A DNA stretch of 64,000 nt, taken from a virus. Positions 28,344-34,821 of this stretch are shown here, piece by piece (position 1 is the stretch's first letter; each line of letters begins with the position of its first letter). The notes under the pieces are model-generated. The model made no database searches and was not told the DNA's origin. It saw nothing but the letters and a program-made list of their open reading frames with translations. The stretch spans positions 1 through 64,000 of the IMG/VR virus record IMGVR_UViG_3300003322_000128; one strand, given 5' to 3'. Position numbers and translations under genes: made by a program.

Positions 28344-28496
28344 ATGAAGATATGGGTTATTACGACAGAGTGCGCTTGTGGATGGTACTCTGGAGAAGAA
28401 ATCGCTGGAGCCTACAGCACTGAAGAAAAGGCTAAGGAAGCCTTGAAGGAATTCAACGGAGAATTCTATTACATCAGTGAACTGGAGGTAAAGTGA
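28344..28496 (+). CDS. Short alpha/beta protein, 50 aa (paralogue pair)
   Basis: AGGAGGACAAA precedes the ATG. KIWVITTECACGWY then AYSTEEKAKEALKEF; the next gene has the same pattern (KVWLVSEGNCNCCMY, FSTEEKAKAYET), so the two are tandem duplicates with a Cys cluster. Function unknown. Confidence 0.66.
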   Translation: MKIWVITTECACGWYSGEEIAGAYSTEEKAKEALKEFNGEFYYISELEVK

Positions 28497-28639
28497 AGGT
28501 TTGGCTGGTAAGTGAAGGTAATTGCAACTGCTGCATGTATGTTGCGGCTGTCTTTTCAACAGAAGAGAAGGCTAAGGCTTACGAAACTGACAGCGAATTC
28601 GTAGAAATTAACTTTCACATTGTAGATGAAGGGGAATAA
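28493..28639 (+). CDS. Short alpha/beta protein, 48 aa (paralogue pair)
   Basis: GTG start overlapping the previous stop (GTGA). Clearly related to the preceding 50-aa protein, with a CNCC cluster and the same STEEKAKA helix. It ends 1 nt before the phosphoesterase gene. Confidence 0.65.
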   Translation: MKVWLVSEGNCNCCMYVAAVFSTEEKAKAYETDSEFVEINFHIVDEGE

Positions 28640-28640
28640 A

Positions 28641-29222
28641 ATGGCTAGGTTCTTTACCAGCGATACGCATTTTGGCCATCAGCGTATTATAGAGCTGTGC
28701 AATCGCCCATTCAGTTCTGTTGAGGAAATGAATGAGGCTATGATTGAGCGGTGGAATGCAGTTGTGCGACCGACTGATACCGTTTACCATATGGGTGATG
28801 TTGCCATGGGTAGAATTGCAGAATCTCTGCCACTTGTTGGCAGGCTGAATGGTCGTAAGAAGCTGGTTCCTGGTAATCATGACCGGATTTTCTCTGGAGA
28901 AAAGGCAAAGCAGCGAGAGCGTTTTACTCCAGAGTATGAGAAGGTGTTTCAGGAGATTCTTCCTGAGCAGGTTGCTCTGAATCTGGATGGTCGTTGGGAT
29001 GGCGTCTTTCCTATTCTGTGCCATTTCCCATACAGTGGTGATTCTCATGGGGAAGACCGTTATGCTGATAAGCGCCCCATTGATGTCGGCACCCCGCTGA
29101 TTCACGGTCATGTTCATGATTCATGGCAGTTTAACGGCCGGATGTTTAATGTAGGTGTTGATGTAAACAACTTCACTCCTGTTCATGAAGATGTGGTCAG
29201 GGATTGGATTAAGGCTCTGTAA
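28641..29222 (+). CDS. Metallophosphoesterase, 193 aa
   Basis: Motifs in order: SDTHFGH (7-13), HMGDVA, VPGNHD, CHFPYSGD and HGHVHDSW. This is the small phage/bacterial calcineurin-like type, different from the 257-aa enzyme at 4521. Candidate substrates are nucleic-acid ends or cyclic phosphates. AAGGGGAATAAA precedes the ATG. Confidence 0.9.
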   Translation: MARFFTSDTHFGHQRIIELCNRPFSSVEEMNEAMIERWNAVVRPTDTVYHMGDVAMGRIAESLPLVGRLNGRKKLVPGNHDRIFSGEKAKQRERFTPEYEKVFQEILPEQVALNLDGRWDGVFPILCHFPYSGDSHGEDRYADKRPIDVGTPLIHGHVHDSWQFNGRMFNVGVDVNNFTPVHEDVVRDWIKAL

Positions 29223-29225
29223 TAT

Positions 29226-29253
29226 GATGGGGTGGAAACACCCCATCAAGCTT
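29226..29253 (+). promoter_or_regulatory. Stem-loop/AAGCTT intergenic element
   Basis: GATGGGGTG/CACCCCATC with GAAA tetraloop (29226-29247), AAGCTT at 29248-29253. Confidence 0.88.
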
Positions 29254-29270
29254 TCAACAAAGGAGACGAA

Positions 29271-29567
29271 ATGTTTTACGACTGGTCATTGCTGGACCTG
29301 ATTCCACTGCCATTGTTTATTTTGGCCGTCCGGGCGCTGATTTTCAAGCGGGTTGCCGGACAAACATCGAATAAGGAATGCGAAGGATACATGGCCCTGC
29401 ATAGCCTGGTTTATCTTGTGATAGACATTATTCGTCATTGGAATGGTCACGCTGTGCTTGATTCAGCATTCTTGGCTTATTGGGCATATTCGTGGTGGAA
29501 TTCTGGTGGTGGAGACTCTGTTAAGAACTTCATTCGGAGTTTTGGATTGAAGCCCGCAGTGAATTGA
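29271..29567 (+). CDS. Membrane protein, 98 aa
   Basis: Hydrophobic stretches at 6-24 and about 40-70 with a Trp/Tyr-rich region (FLAYWAYSWWNSGGG). AAAGGAGACGAA precedes the ATG at 29271. Function unknown. Confidence 0.7.
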   Translation: MFYDWSLLDLIPLPLFILAVRALIFKRVAGQTSNKECEGYMALHSLVYLVIDIIRHWNGHAVLDSAFLAYWAYSWWNSGGGDSVKNFIRSFGLKPAVN

Positions 29568-29573
29568 AATACC

Positions 29574-29597
29574 GCCCGATGAAAATCGGGCAAGCTT
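29574..29597 (+). promoter_or_regulatory. Stem-loop/AAGCTT intergenic element
   Basis: GCCCGAT/ATCGGGC with GAAA tetraloop (29574-29591), AAGCTT at 29592-29597. Confidence 0.88.
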
Positions 29598-29647
29598 GCT
29601 ACAACACACAGTACAAAGATTGGCTGTGTTGCTTTCTAGGAGGATAG

Positions 29648-29830
29648 ATGAACGTGGCTAGGGAGTTGCGCCGGAAGGAACATTCTAGGCCCGGACACAA
29701 GCTGAGGGACACTACGGATGAGGTGACTAGGAAGAACGTTGACACCGTAACCCGCCGCTTTCATCGCTGTTCGTGTGGTTGGTTCGGATGGTTGACAGCC
29801 GAGACGGAAGCAACTAAGGTCAAGCCATGA
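29648..29830 (+). CDS. Basic hypothetical protein, 60 aa
   Basis: Arg/Lys/His-rich N-terminus (ARELRRKEHSRPGHKLR) with a CSCGWFGW motif near residue 42. It overlaps the cREC-like gene by ATGA. Family unknown. Confidence 0.66.
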   Translation: MNVARELRRKEHSRPGHKLRDTTDEVTRKNVDTVTRRFHRCSCGWFGWLTAETEATKVKP

Positions 29831-30135
29831 AGATTTGGCTTGATGACGAGAGAGACCCGCAAGGTCGGGTGGATAACCCAAAGTCGTGGTTTTGGGTCAA
29901 GAACAGCTATGATGCAATTGAGCTTCTTGACGACATTCGTCGCAAGGGTAATTCAATTGATGTCATGTCCTTTGACCATGACTTGGGTGGTGACGACACA
30001 TCCCGCCGTGTGGTATTGTGGATGTGCGAAAATGATTTCTGGCCGGATGAGTGTCGAGTGCACAGCATGAACAATGTTGGCCGTGAATGGTTGACCGGAA
30101 TGATTGACAGATATGGACCGGGAGTTTCCAAGTGA
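29827..30135 (+). CDS. cREC-type receiver-like protein, 102 aa
   Basis: The sequence KIWLDDERDPQG opens the protein, followed by VMSFDHDLGGDDTS, the two acidic blocks of the cyclic-phosphate-processing receiver (cREC) family, and VHSMNNVGREWL with the conserved H-S-x-N and G. The family is predicted from gene neighbourhoods to process cyclic-phosphate RNA ends. It would fit with the RNA ligase and phosphoesterases in this phage. Confidence 0.8.
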   Translation: MKIWLDDERDPQGRVDNPKSWFWVKNSYDAIELLDDIRRKGNSIDVMSFDHDLGGDDTSRRVVLWMCENDFWPDECRVHSMNNVGREWLTGMIDRYGPGVSK

Positions 30136-30332
30136 GACCTGATGATAGTTATGAGCGCCTGATTTCTGACCCAACCCTGTTTGAGGGTGCTTTGGGTCAT
30201 GCTATTGACAATGAAGGCTTGACACATGGTGAGGCTCTTGCTATGCTGCTGCTTGTCAGAGGAGACCGTGCGTGGAATAATAATCCTGGTGTATTCGCTG
30301 GAATGGAGCCGATTGATGATTCAGCACTTTAA
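30132..30332 (+). CDS. Hypothetical protein, 66 aa
   Basis: GTG start overlapping the previous stop (GTGA). Mostly helical and acidic. It overlaps the next gene by 17 nt. Family unknown. Confidence 0.66.
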   Translation: MRPDDSYERLISDPTLFEGALGHAIDNEGLTHGEALAMLLLVRGDRAWNNNPGVFAGMEPIDDSAL

Positions 30333-30684
30333 GCAAATCTGCAAGTGTGGTATCGTTGATTTCGAATGCAAGTGTTCCGCCCCAAATAAGCGGATTGACA
30401 CGCTTATGACGTGCTCTCATGAGTGGTGGGAAGACATCATCACTGAGCTTGATGAGCAGTATGATATTGCCGCTTATTGGGATAAGCGTCACAGGTATCT
30501 GGAAATTGACCTTCCGGCTTCCCGGCACAGCCTTGAGGTTTCGCTGACCAATGTTTATGGTTTCGTTATCTCACTGGTGATTACCAACGAAACCGGCGGG
30601 GTCATGAAGGACATAACCATATTTTCTTGCGTCAATCGAAAGAACCTTGCCACCGACATTCACAGCGTGTACAATAGCTACTGA
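30316..30684 (+). CDS. Hypothetical protein with N-terminal Cys cluster, 122 aa
   Basis: The ATG at 30316 lies in the end of the previous gene. ICKCGIVDFECKC at 8-20 suggests a metal site; the rest is alpha/beta (HSLEVSLTNVYGFVISLVI). Function unknown. Confidence 0.68.
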   Translation: MIQHFKQICKCGIVDFECKCSAPNKRIDTLMTCSHEWWEDIITELDEQYDIAAYWDKRHRYLEIDLPASRHSLEVSLTNVYGFVISLVITNETGGVMKDITIFSCVNRKNLATDIHSVYNSY

Positions 30685-30693
30685 AGAGGGATT

Positions 30694-30885
30694 ATGACAC
30701 ACGATACAGAATTCCCATCTAATTGGGATATGATGACCAGTGCTGAAAGGACTGCTTGGTTAGCTAAGTGGTTCGATGCTAACGTAAGTAAGCATCAGAA
30801 CATTGGGAACATGAAGCGTGCAAAGGCAGAACGTGAATGGAGGGCTTACCGCACTAAGAACGGTAGGGGTAAGCGCAGGAAGTAG
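30694..30885 (+). CDS. Basic helical protein, 63 aa
   Basis: Helical, with a very basic C-terminus (KRAKAEREWRAYRTKNGRGK). GAGGG precedes the ATG. Its stop overlaps the GTG of a zinc-ribbon gene. Confidence 0.66.
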   Translation: MTHDTEFPSNWDMMTSAERTAWLAKWFDANVSKHQNIGNMKRAKAEREWRAYRTKNGRGKRRK

Positions 30886-30998
30886 TGCCAAGTTGTCCAA
30901 GATGCAGGAAAAGCGATAAGGTACAAAAATCAAAGTCTAGGTCCATTTTAATCAAATTCATCTGTAAGAGATGCAATCACGAATTTGAGGCGCCTTGA
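30885..30998 (+). CDS. Zinc-ribbon peptide, 37 aa
   Basis: GTG start sharing a base with the previous stop (TAGTG); AGGAAG precedes it. CPRC and CKRC pairs 24 residues apart are joined by basic residues and followed by NHEF. It is a minimal zinc ribbon, probably nucleic-acid binding. Confidence 0.62.
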   Translation: MPSCPRCRKSDKVQKSKSRSILIKFICKRCNHEFEAP

Positions 30999-31004
30999 TT
31001 TTGC

Positions 31005-31031
31005 GGGGGTGGGCTTTCCACCCCCAAGCTT
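31005..31031 (+). promoter_or_regulatory. Stem-loop/AAGCTT intergenic element
   Basis: GGGGGTGG/CCACCCCC (31005-31025), 5-nt loop, AAGCTT at 31026-31031. Confidence 0.87.
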
Positions 31032-31049
31032 GTCTACATAGGAGAAAAA

Positions 31050-31241
31050 ATGATTTCCCGTAATGGATGTATTGCTTTTGCATGTGGAGCTTTTCTACTT
31101 GCCTTCGTGAATTTTATCGCGGGATTGGGTGCTGTTGTTACTCATGACCCGTTGTGGCTTGTGGGAGTAAAGTTTGCAAGTGCAGCGATTTGGTTTGCAT
31201 GTTGTGCGGTGTGGGTTGTTGGAGCCATTACCCGCGAGTAA
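31050..31241 (+). CDS. Two-TM membrane protein, 63 aa
   Basis: Hydrophobic segments at 7-29 and 36-60 with several cysteines. AGGAGAAAAA precedes the ATG. Function unknown. Confidence 0.7.
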   Translation: MISRNGCIAFACGAFLLAFVNFIAGLGAVVTHDPLWLVGVKFASAAIWFACCAVWVVGAITRE

Positions 31242-31251
31242 CCTATTGACA

Positions 31252-31275
31252 GGCAGATGAAAGTCTGCCAAGCTA
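31252..31275 (+). promoter_or_regulatory. Stem-loop/AAGCTA intergenic element
   Basis: GGCAGA/TCTGCC (31252-31269), AAGCTA at 31270-31275. TTGACA (31246-31251) abuts it but no -10 stands at the right distance. Confidence 0.75.
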
Positions 31276-31302
31276 GCACTACCAACAGCAAGGAGGTAGG
31301 AG

Positions 31303-31743
31303 ATGCTGAACCAATATATTTGCCTAAATTGTTACAATGGCAATTGCGACGAGTGTGCTGATAAGCACAAGGTTTTCCCTGATTGTCAGCATGAATGTAA
31401 CAGGCAGAAGGAAGAGGCTCGGAAGATGAACGTCCACAAGCTTGACGTAGTTGCCGAGAATGGTGTACCGTTCCGAGTGGTGGTGCTGGTTGACGGGAAG
31501 TCTGAGAATTTCAACACGGCTTCCTTGAGCAATAAGAGTCTGGTAGAGTTCTATGACAGGCGCTATGACTTCACCCCTGATGGTCAGTTTACCGGTCATC
31601 GTATCTACCTTGACACTGCTCTTGAAGCCTCTGTGTACACCATGAGCTTTGACCAGCCTTCTTGGCAGATGGACTCTCGTACTTCCCGAACGGTTCGCGA
31701 TTGGTTGCACTTCCTGGTTGACAGGGAATCGGTTCGGGTGTAA
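31303..31743 (+). CDS. Protein with N-terminal Cys/His cluster, 146 aa
   Basis: Residues 7-32 carry CLNCYNGNCDECADKH and CQHEC, a probable zinc site. The remainder is alpha/beta (FRVVVLVDGKSENF; TSRTVRDWLHFLV). Overlapping its 3' end is the -35 of the next promoter. Family unknown. Confidence 0.72.
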   Translation: MLNQYICLNCYNGNCDECADKHKVFPDCQHECNRQKEEARKMNVHKLDVVAENGVPFRVVVLVDGKSENFNTASLSNKSLVEFYDRRYDFTPDGQFTGHRIYLDTALEASVYTMSFDQPSWQMDSRTSRTVRDWLHFLVDRESVRV

Positions 31744-31746
31744 GGT
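31718..31746 (+). promoter_or_regulatory. Promoter of the long untranslated RNA unit
   Basis: TTGACA (31718-31723), 17-bp spacer, TAAGGT (31741-31746). The transcript would start near 31753 and run to the terminator at 32116-32190. Confidence 0.72.
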
Positions 31747-31849
31747 AGTAACACGTAAAACGGTGGGGCAAGGTGAGATAAGTTCCCCAAACTCCACCAA
31801 GCTTTCTAAACTGCCGATGACCCCGGAATGAAAATTCCGGGCGAGGACA

Positions 31850-31924
31850 GCCCCAATAGCATAATCCCGGCGAATGCGCCTTTAGAATAGTAGGAGATAG
31901 CAGGTTCAAATCCTGCTGGGGTTG
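31850..31924 (+). tRNA. tRNA-like element, anticodon not assignable
   Basis: AGCCCCA pairs with TGGGGTT as an acceptor, GCAT/ATGC as a D stem, and GCAGG-TTCAAAT-CCTGC is a perfect T arm. The anticodon arm region (CCT...AGG) gives at best a 6-nt loop with a mismatch and no U33. It may be a degenerate tRNA or a tRNA mimic. Confidence 0.5.
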
Positions 31925-32115
31925 CTAGGACAAATCTTCTGTTAGATTGTGTCCTAAGTAAAATGACCGGCTAGCTCGTGTGCAGGAACGCTAAGGGTGC
32001 TTTCGCGGGGATTCAGTTAGAATCCCACCGAACGTTTAAAGGTCCTGTTCCTGTACTAGGCGAGGGTTAATGGGCTTAGTAGGAAATCCCCGAAAAGTCA
32101 CTGATAACAATTACC

Positions 32116-32190
32116 GGGTAGCCCAGTTAAATAGCGAGGTGGAGACGAAAGTCGTAGAAGCCAATGACCTATTTAACTGGGCTTTTTGTT
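32116..32190 (+). terminator. Long-stem terminator of the RNA unit
   Basis: AGCCCAGTTAAATA pairs with TATTTAACTGGGCT (14 bp) across a structured loop that contains an ACG/CGT-type inner hairpin, followed by TTTTTG. Confidence 0.78.
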
Positions 32191-32221
32191 TGACCAAAAT
32201 CGTCTGAAGGAGACAGTAAAC

Positions 32222-32410
32222 ATGATGATTCCCGCTCCCCGTGTTGCTGAGCCTACCGTATTGAAGTGCCGTGAGGATGGCTGTGAAGGCACTTATGAGC
32301 CGTACCGAGATGGTTCGCTGTCCTGTTACTGCGGCAGCCGCTCTAACCTCACTGTGGACGATGTAGAGATTCTGAACATGACCATTGTGTATGAGCGTAG
32401 CGACTGCTAA
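32222..32410 (+). CDS. Zinc-ribbon protein, 62 aa
   Basis: CREDGCEG and CYCG about 18 residues apart form a zinc ribbon, followed by a beta/acidic part. AAGGAGACAGTAAAC precedes the ATG pair. Function unknown. Confidence 0.68.
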   Translation: MMIPAPRVAEPTVLKCREDGCEGTYEPYRDGSLSCYCGSRSNLTVDDVEILNMTIVYERSDC

Positions 32411-32417
32411 GATTTAT

Positions 32418-32445
32418 GCTGGGGATGAAAATCTCCAGCAAGCTT
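32418..32445 (+). promoter_or_regulatory. Stem-loop/AAGCTT intergenic element
   Basis: GCTGGGGAT/ATCTCCAGC with GAAA tetraloop and one G-T pair (32418-32439), AAGCTT at 32440-32445. Confidence 0.87.
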
Positions 32446-32476
32446 GCAACATCGACATTCTAATTAAGGAAACAAA

Positions 32477-32689
32477 ATGGTGTTTTTCGTTCTGCTCCTG
32501 GTTCTCGGTTCGGCTTGGGTTATTTCTGCCTGGTCTTTCATGCTGTTCGTTGGTATGGTTCATCATGACATTCTTCCGGCCGTGATTCCCATTTCGTATC
32601 AGACTTCTCTTCAGATTACTGGTGTGATGCTTGCGTTCACCTTTGGCTTTGCTCTTCTTTCTGGAATTCTTCGAGAGGCTGCAAAGTAG
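32477..32689 (+). CDS. Two-TM membrane protein, 70 aa
   Basis: Hydrophobic segments at 2-26 and 42-64. A weak TAAGGAAACAAA site precedes the ATG. Function unknown. Confidence 0.7.
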   Translation: MVFFVLLLVLGSAWVISAWSFMLFVGMVHHDILPAVIPISYQTSLQITGVMLAFTFGFALLSGILREAAK

Positions 32690-32695
32690 TAATCC

Positions 32696-32720
32696 GGCCG
32701 GATTTATTCCGGCCAAGCTT
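32696..32720 (+). promoter_or_regulatory. Stem-loop/AAGCTT intergenic element
   Basis: GGCCGGA/TCCGGCC (32696-32714), 5-nt loop, AAGCTT at 32715-32720. Confidence 0.87.
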
Positions 32721-32746
32721 TCAACAACAAATGTGAGGTAAATTAA

Positions 32747-33121
32747 ATGCTATTCAGTGATGCACAGAGCCTCAATGAGGGCGACGAGATGTTCGTTACC
32801 GATGGTGTTGGTCGTGCTACTCATCAGGTGGTTACCAAGCTGAGTGGCCCATACTACAATGGATTCTCAAGCCACGGTGTCCTTGTTGTCAGGGATGAGA
32901 GCAACCAGGTTCGGGTCTACAACCTTGGTGACCTAGTGATAAAGCCTGCTGTGCCTGTTGAGGGACAAACGTGGGTTCGTAAGACTGATGGTAAGAGCCG
33001 ATATGTTGCTGGTGTGACAGACAATTTTGTCATCGTAAAGCAGAGTGCCGGGGCTTCTAATGCCAGGGCATATGTGGTTGAGATGAGCCTGTTTCTGACT
33101 ACGTATCGTAAGTACAGTTAG
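32747..33121 (+). CDS. Beta-rich hypothetical protein, 124 aa
   Basis: Two similar beta segments (GDEMFVTDGVGRATHQVV; GQTWVRKTDGKSRYVAGV) suggest duplicated SH3-like modules. GTGAGGTAAATTAA precedes the ATG. Function unknown. Confidence 0.72.
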   Translation: MLFSDAQSLNEGDEMFVTDGVGRATHQVVTKLSGPYYNGFSSHGVLVVRDESNQVRVYNLGDLVIKPAVPVEGQTWVRKTDGKSRYVAGVTDNFVIVKQSAGASNARAYVVEMSLFLTTYRKYS

Positions 33122-33128
33122 GATTGTC

Positions 33129-33602
33129 ATGATTGGCTGTGTTGAGGATGCCGAATTCATTGCAGAATGGGATTTTCGGCATCCTCTTCCAGATGGGTGG
33201 AGTTTTGCCGGTGAAGGCGCAACACGTGTTGCAGTGATAAGCCCGGATGGAATTGTCTATAAGGTAGAGCTTAGTCCAGATGGTTCTAATTCAAACGAAT
33301 ATATGAACATTCAGAGGATTAAAAAGCTGCCTCCCATTAAGGGATGGGAAATTGCGGATGCCTCCCTTTACATTCTAGATAACTTCAAATCAGTCATTGC
33401 TATGGAATACATTGAAGGCAGTGATGATATTGAATGCGGTTCGTATCTTGGACCAGAGTTTAAATGCACATGTAAAATGAAGCCTTGTGTGGCTTATGTG
33501 TGGGAGGTCACCGCTAGACTGTGGGGTGTGTGGGACCTTACAAGTGATAACATCAGAGTGCAGCCTGATGGTACTCGGATTGTCATCGATGCAGTGTCTT
33601 GA
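33129..33602 (+). CDS. Kinase-fold-like protein, 157 aa
   Basis: The pattern recalls a compact protein-kinase/APH fold: GEGATRVAVI as a nucleotide loop, IVYKVEL with a candidate lysine, VIAMEYIEG as hinge, and WDLTSDNIRV with RIVIDAVS where the catalytic D-x-x-x-x-N and metal-binding D occur. It is much shorter than normal kinases, so it may be a pseudokinase or have a different use. Confidence 0.6.
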   Translation: MIGCVEDAEFIAEWDFRHPLPDGWSFAGEGATRVAVISPDGIVYKVELSPDGSNSNEYMNIQRIKKLPPIKGWEIADASLYILDNFKSVIAMEYIEGSDDIECGSYLGPEFKCTCKMKPCVAYVWEVTARLWGVWDLTSDNIRVQPDGTRIVIDAVS

Positions 33603-33609
33603 CTGACCA

Positions 33610-33637
33610 GCCCAGTCTTGATAGACTGGGCAAGCTT
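33610..33637 (+). promoter_or_regulatory. Stem-loop/AAGCTT intergenic element
   Basis: GCCCAGTC/GACTGGGC (33610-33631), 6-nt loop, AAGCTT at 33632-33637. Confidence 0.87.
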
Positions 33638-33669
33638 CAGAAGGAACCATATCCTTTAAGGAAGAGAGT

Positions 33670-33909
33670 ATGGGAACGAAGATTCGGCACGTGACGGTAA
33701 TGATTGGTAAGGTTGAGTCCGTACCATTGACCCGTTTTGCCAAGCGAATTTGTCCGGCATGCAAGACTGAGCGTTTCATTACTCAGCGCAGTAAGTTTCT
33801 CAAGCACAATAATGGCGAAAAGGAATGCCGTGCTGTTGGCCTGACAATTGACCAGTACAATAAGCTTAACGAAGAGCTGATTGCAGCTCGTAAGGCAACT
33901 TTCAAGTAA
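33670..33909 (+). CDS. Basic zinc-finger-like protein, 79 aa
   Basis: CPACKTERF, later a lone His and ECR give one possible zinc site (CxxC...H...C). The protein is basic and helical at its end. AAGGAAGAGAGT precedes the ATG. Possibly nucleic-acid binding. Confidence 0.7.
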   Translation: MGTKIRHVTVMIGKVESVPLTRFAKRICPACKTERFITQRSKFLKHNNGEKECRAVGLTIDQYNKLNEELIAARKATFK

Positions 33910-33919
33910 GGATATGCAT

Positions 33920-34066
33920 ATGGCTAAGGTTGTTCGTCGTCAGCAGACCCGCAAGATTCAGACTCCTCGGAGTAAGAAGACTCGGGACTATCGCAACGGC
34001 AATGACTTTTCCAATTTCAAGGGTCCTAGGTATTCTCGTAAGGATAAGTATCCTGTAGCGTACTGA
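33920..34066 (+). CDS. Very basic peptide, 48 aa
   Basis: About one third Arg/Lys (KVVRRQQTRKIQTPRSKKTRDYR). TAAGGATATGCAT precedes the ATG at 33920; an ATG at 33914 is possible. A nucleic-acid-binding role is likely from composition only. Confidence 0.6.
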   Translation: MAKVVRRQQTRKIQTPRSKKTRDYRNGNDFSNFKGPRYSRKDKYPVAY

Positions 34067-34074
34067 CTAATTCG

Positions 34075-34105
34075 CCCGGCTGTGATAACATGGCCGGGTA
34101 AGCTT
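34075..34105 (+). promoter_or_regulatory. Stem-loop/AAGCTT intergenic element
   Basis: CCCGGC/GCCGGG (34075-34098), 12-nt loop, then TAAGCTT (AAGCTT at 34100-34105). Confidence 0.78.
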
Positions 34106-34128
34106 CCAACAAACAATGGAGAATAAAA

Positions 34129-34278
34129 ATGAGTGAGTTTGACAAGAGTGTGGATGAGCTTTTCGACACTGCTGCTCGATGGAGTAAGGGAATTGTAGTA
34201 GCGTCTGTCGTTCTGGCCCTGGGGGTCCTGAGCGTTGTTCTTTGGGCCATTATTTCTCTGGTCCTTCACTTCACGTGA
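34129..34278 (+). CDS. One-TM protein, 49 aa
   Basis: An acidic N-terminus (SEFDKSVDELFD) is followed by one long hydrophobic segment (22-47). GGAGAATAAAA precedes the ATG. Function unknown. Confidence 0.64.
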   Translation: MSEFDKSVDELFDTAARWSKGIVVASVVLALGVLSVVLWAIISLVLHFT

Positions 34279-34284
34279 AATTTC

Positions 34285-34310
34285 GGCGGGTTGAAAAATC
34301 CGCCAAGCTT
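34285..34310 (+). promoter_or_regulatory. Stem-loop/AAGCTT intergenic element
   Basis: GGCGGGTT/AATCCGCC with GAAA tetraloop (34285-34304), AAGCTT at 34305-34310. Confidence 0.87.
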
Positions 34311-34332
34311 TAGCACCATCGTAAGGAGAGAA

Positions 34333-34380
34333 ATGTATTGTCGCTGTGGTAGACCTTACCCCTGCTTTGAACATCAGTGA
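34333..34380 (+). CDS. 15-aa Cys-rich leader peptide
   Basis: TAAGGAGAGAA precedes the ATG of MYCRCGRPYPCFEHQ, a zinc-knuckle-like peptide. Its stop lies 10 nt before the GTG of the next gene, so it probably acts by translational coupling. Compare the 16-aa peptide at 5896. Confidence 0.5.
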   Translation: MYCRCGRPYPCFEHQ

Positions 34381-34390
34381 AGGAACCAAA

Positions 34391-34750
34391 GTGAAGCTGT
34401 TCAAGACAAAGGAAATTCCCTCCGCTCGTAAGCCTGATTATGATTTCATCAGTAAGGCTGAGAAGGAATTCCGAATTGATGATGAGGGTTTCAATGAGAG
34501 GTTTGATGAAGCTCTCATTAATGATTACAAGGCCCGGAAGAATGCATCAAACTGGACTACAGAGGAACGGCTGAGGGAAGTCGAGAGGCTTTCTTCTCAG
34601 CTGACATCTTTCAGGTGGAAGATGGTTGCTGTCAATCAGACTGTCCGAATTGAAAGTCAGTTGCGTGATGAACGCCATGGCCCTGGCTTTGATGCAGCAT
34701 GCAAGGCACTGCGTAGTCGAATGATGTTGCCCCGAAGCATCAACAGATAA
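34391..34750 (+). CDS. Helical charged hypothetical protein, 119 aa
   Basis: The GTG at 34391 with GAAGGA upstream is preferred; a GTG at 34346 would overlap the leader peptide. The protein is helical and charged (EERLREVERLSSQL) with basic C-terminus. Function unknown. Confidence 0.66.
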   Translation: MKLFKTKEIPSARKPDYDFISKAEKEFRIDDEGFNERFDEALINDYKARKNASNWTTEERLREVERLSSQLTSFRWKMVAVNQTVRIESQLRDERHGPGFDAACKALRSRMMLPRSINR

Positions 34751-34756
34751 AATTGC

Positions 34757-34784
34757 GGCGGGTTAGAAATAACCCGCCAAGCTG
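34757..34784 (+). promoter_or_regulatory. Stem-loop/AAGCTG intergenic element
   Basis: GGCGGGTTA/TAACCCGCC with GAAA tetraloop (34757-34778), AAGCTG at 34779-34784. Confidence 0.86.
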
Positions 34785-34821
34785 CAACACCAAAATAAAT
34801 AATAAACCGTTAGGAATAAAA

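Larger units (their letters stand above)
31753..32190 (+). ncRNA. Long structured untranslated RNA region
   Basis: About 435 bases between a promoter and a strong terminator hold no credible gene. They contain an imperfect stem with AAGCTT (31799-31804), a CCCGGAAT/ATTCCGGG hairpin with GAAA loop, a tRNA-like domain, AGGACA/TGTCCT, a CAGGAAC/GTTCCTG stem enclosing a GGGATTC/GAATCCC hairpin, and the terminator. The second half (31926-32115) could be a separate functional RNA. No known class is recognised. Confidence 0.6.
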
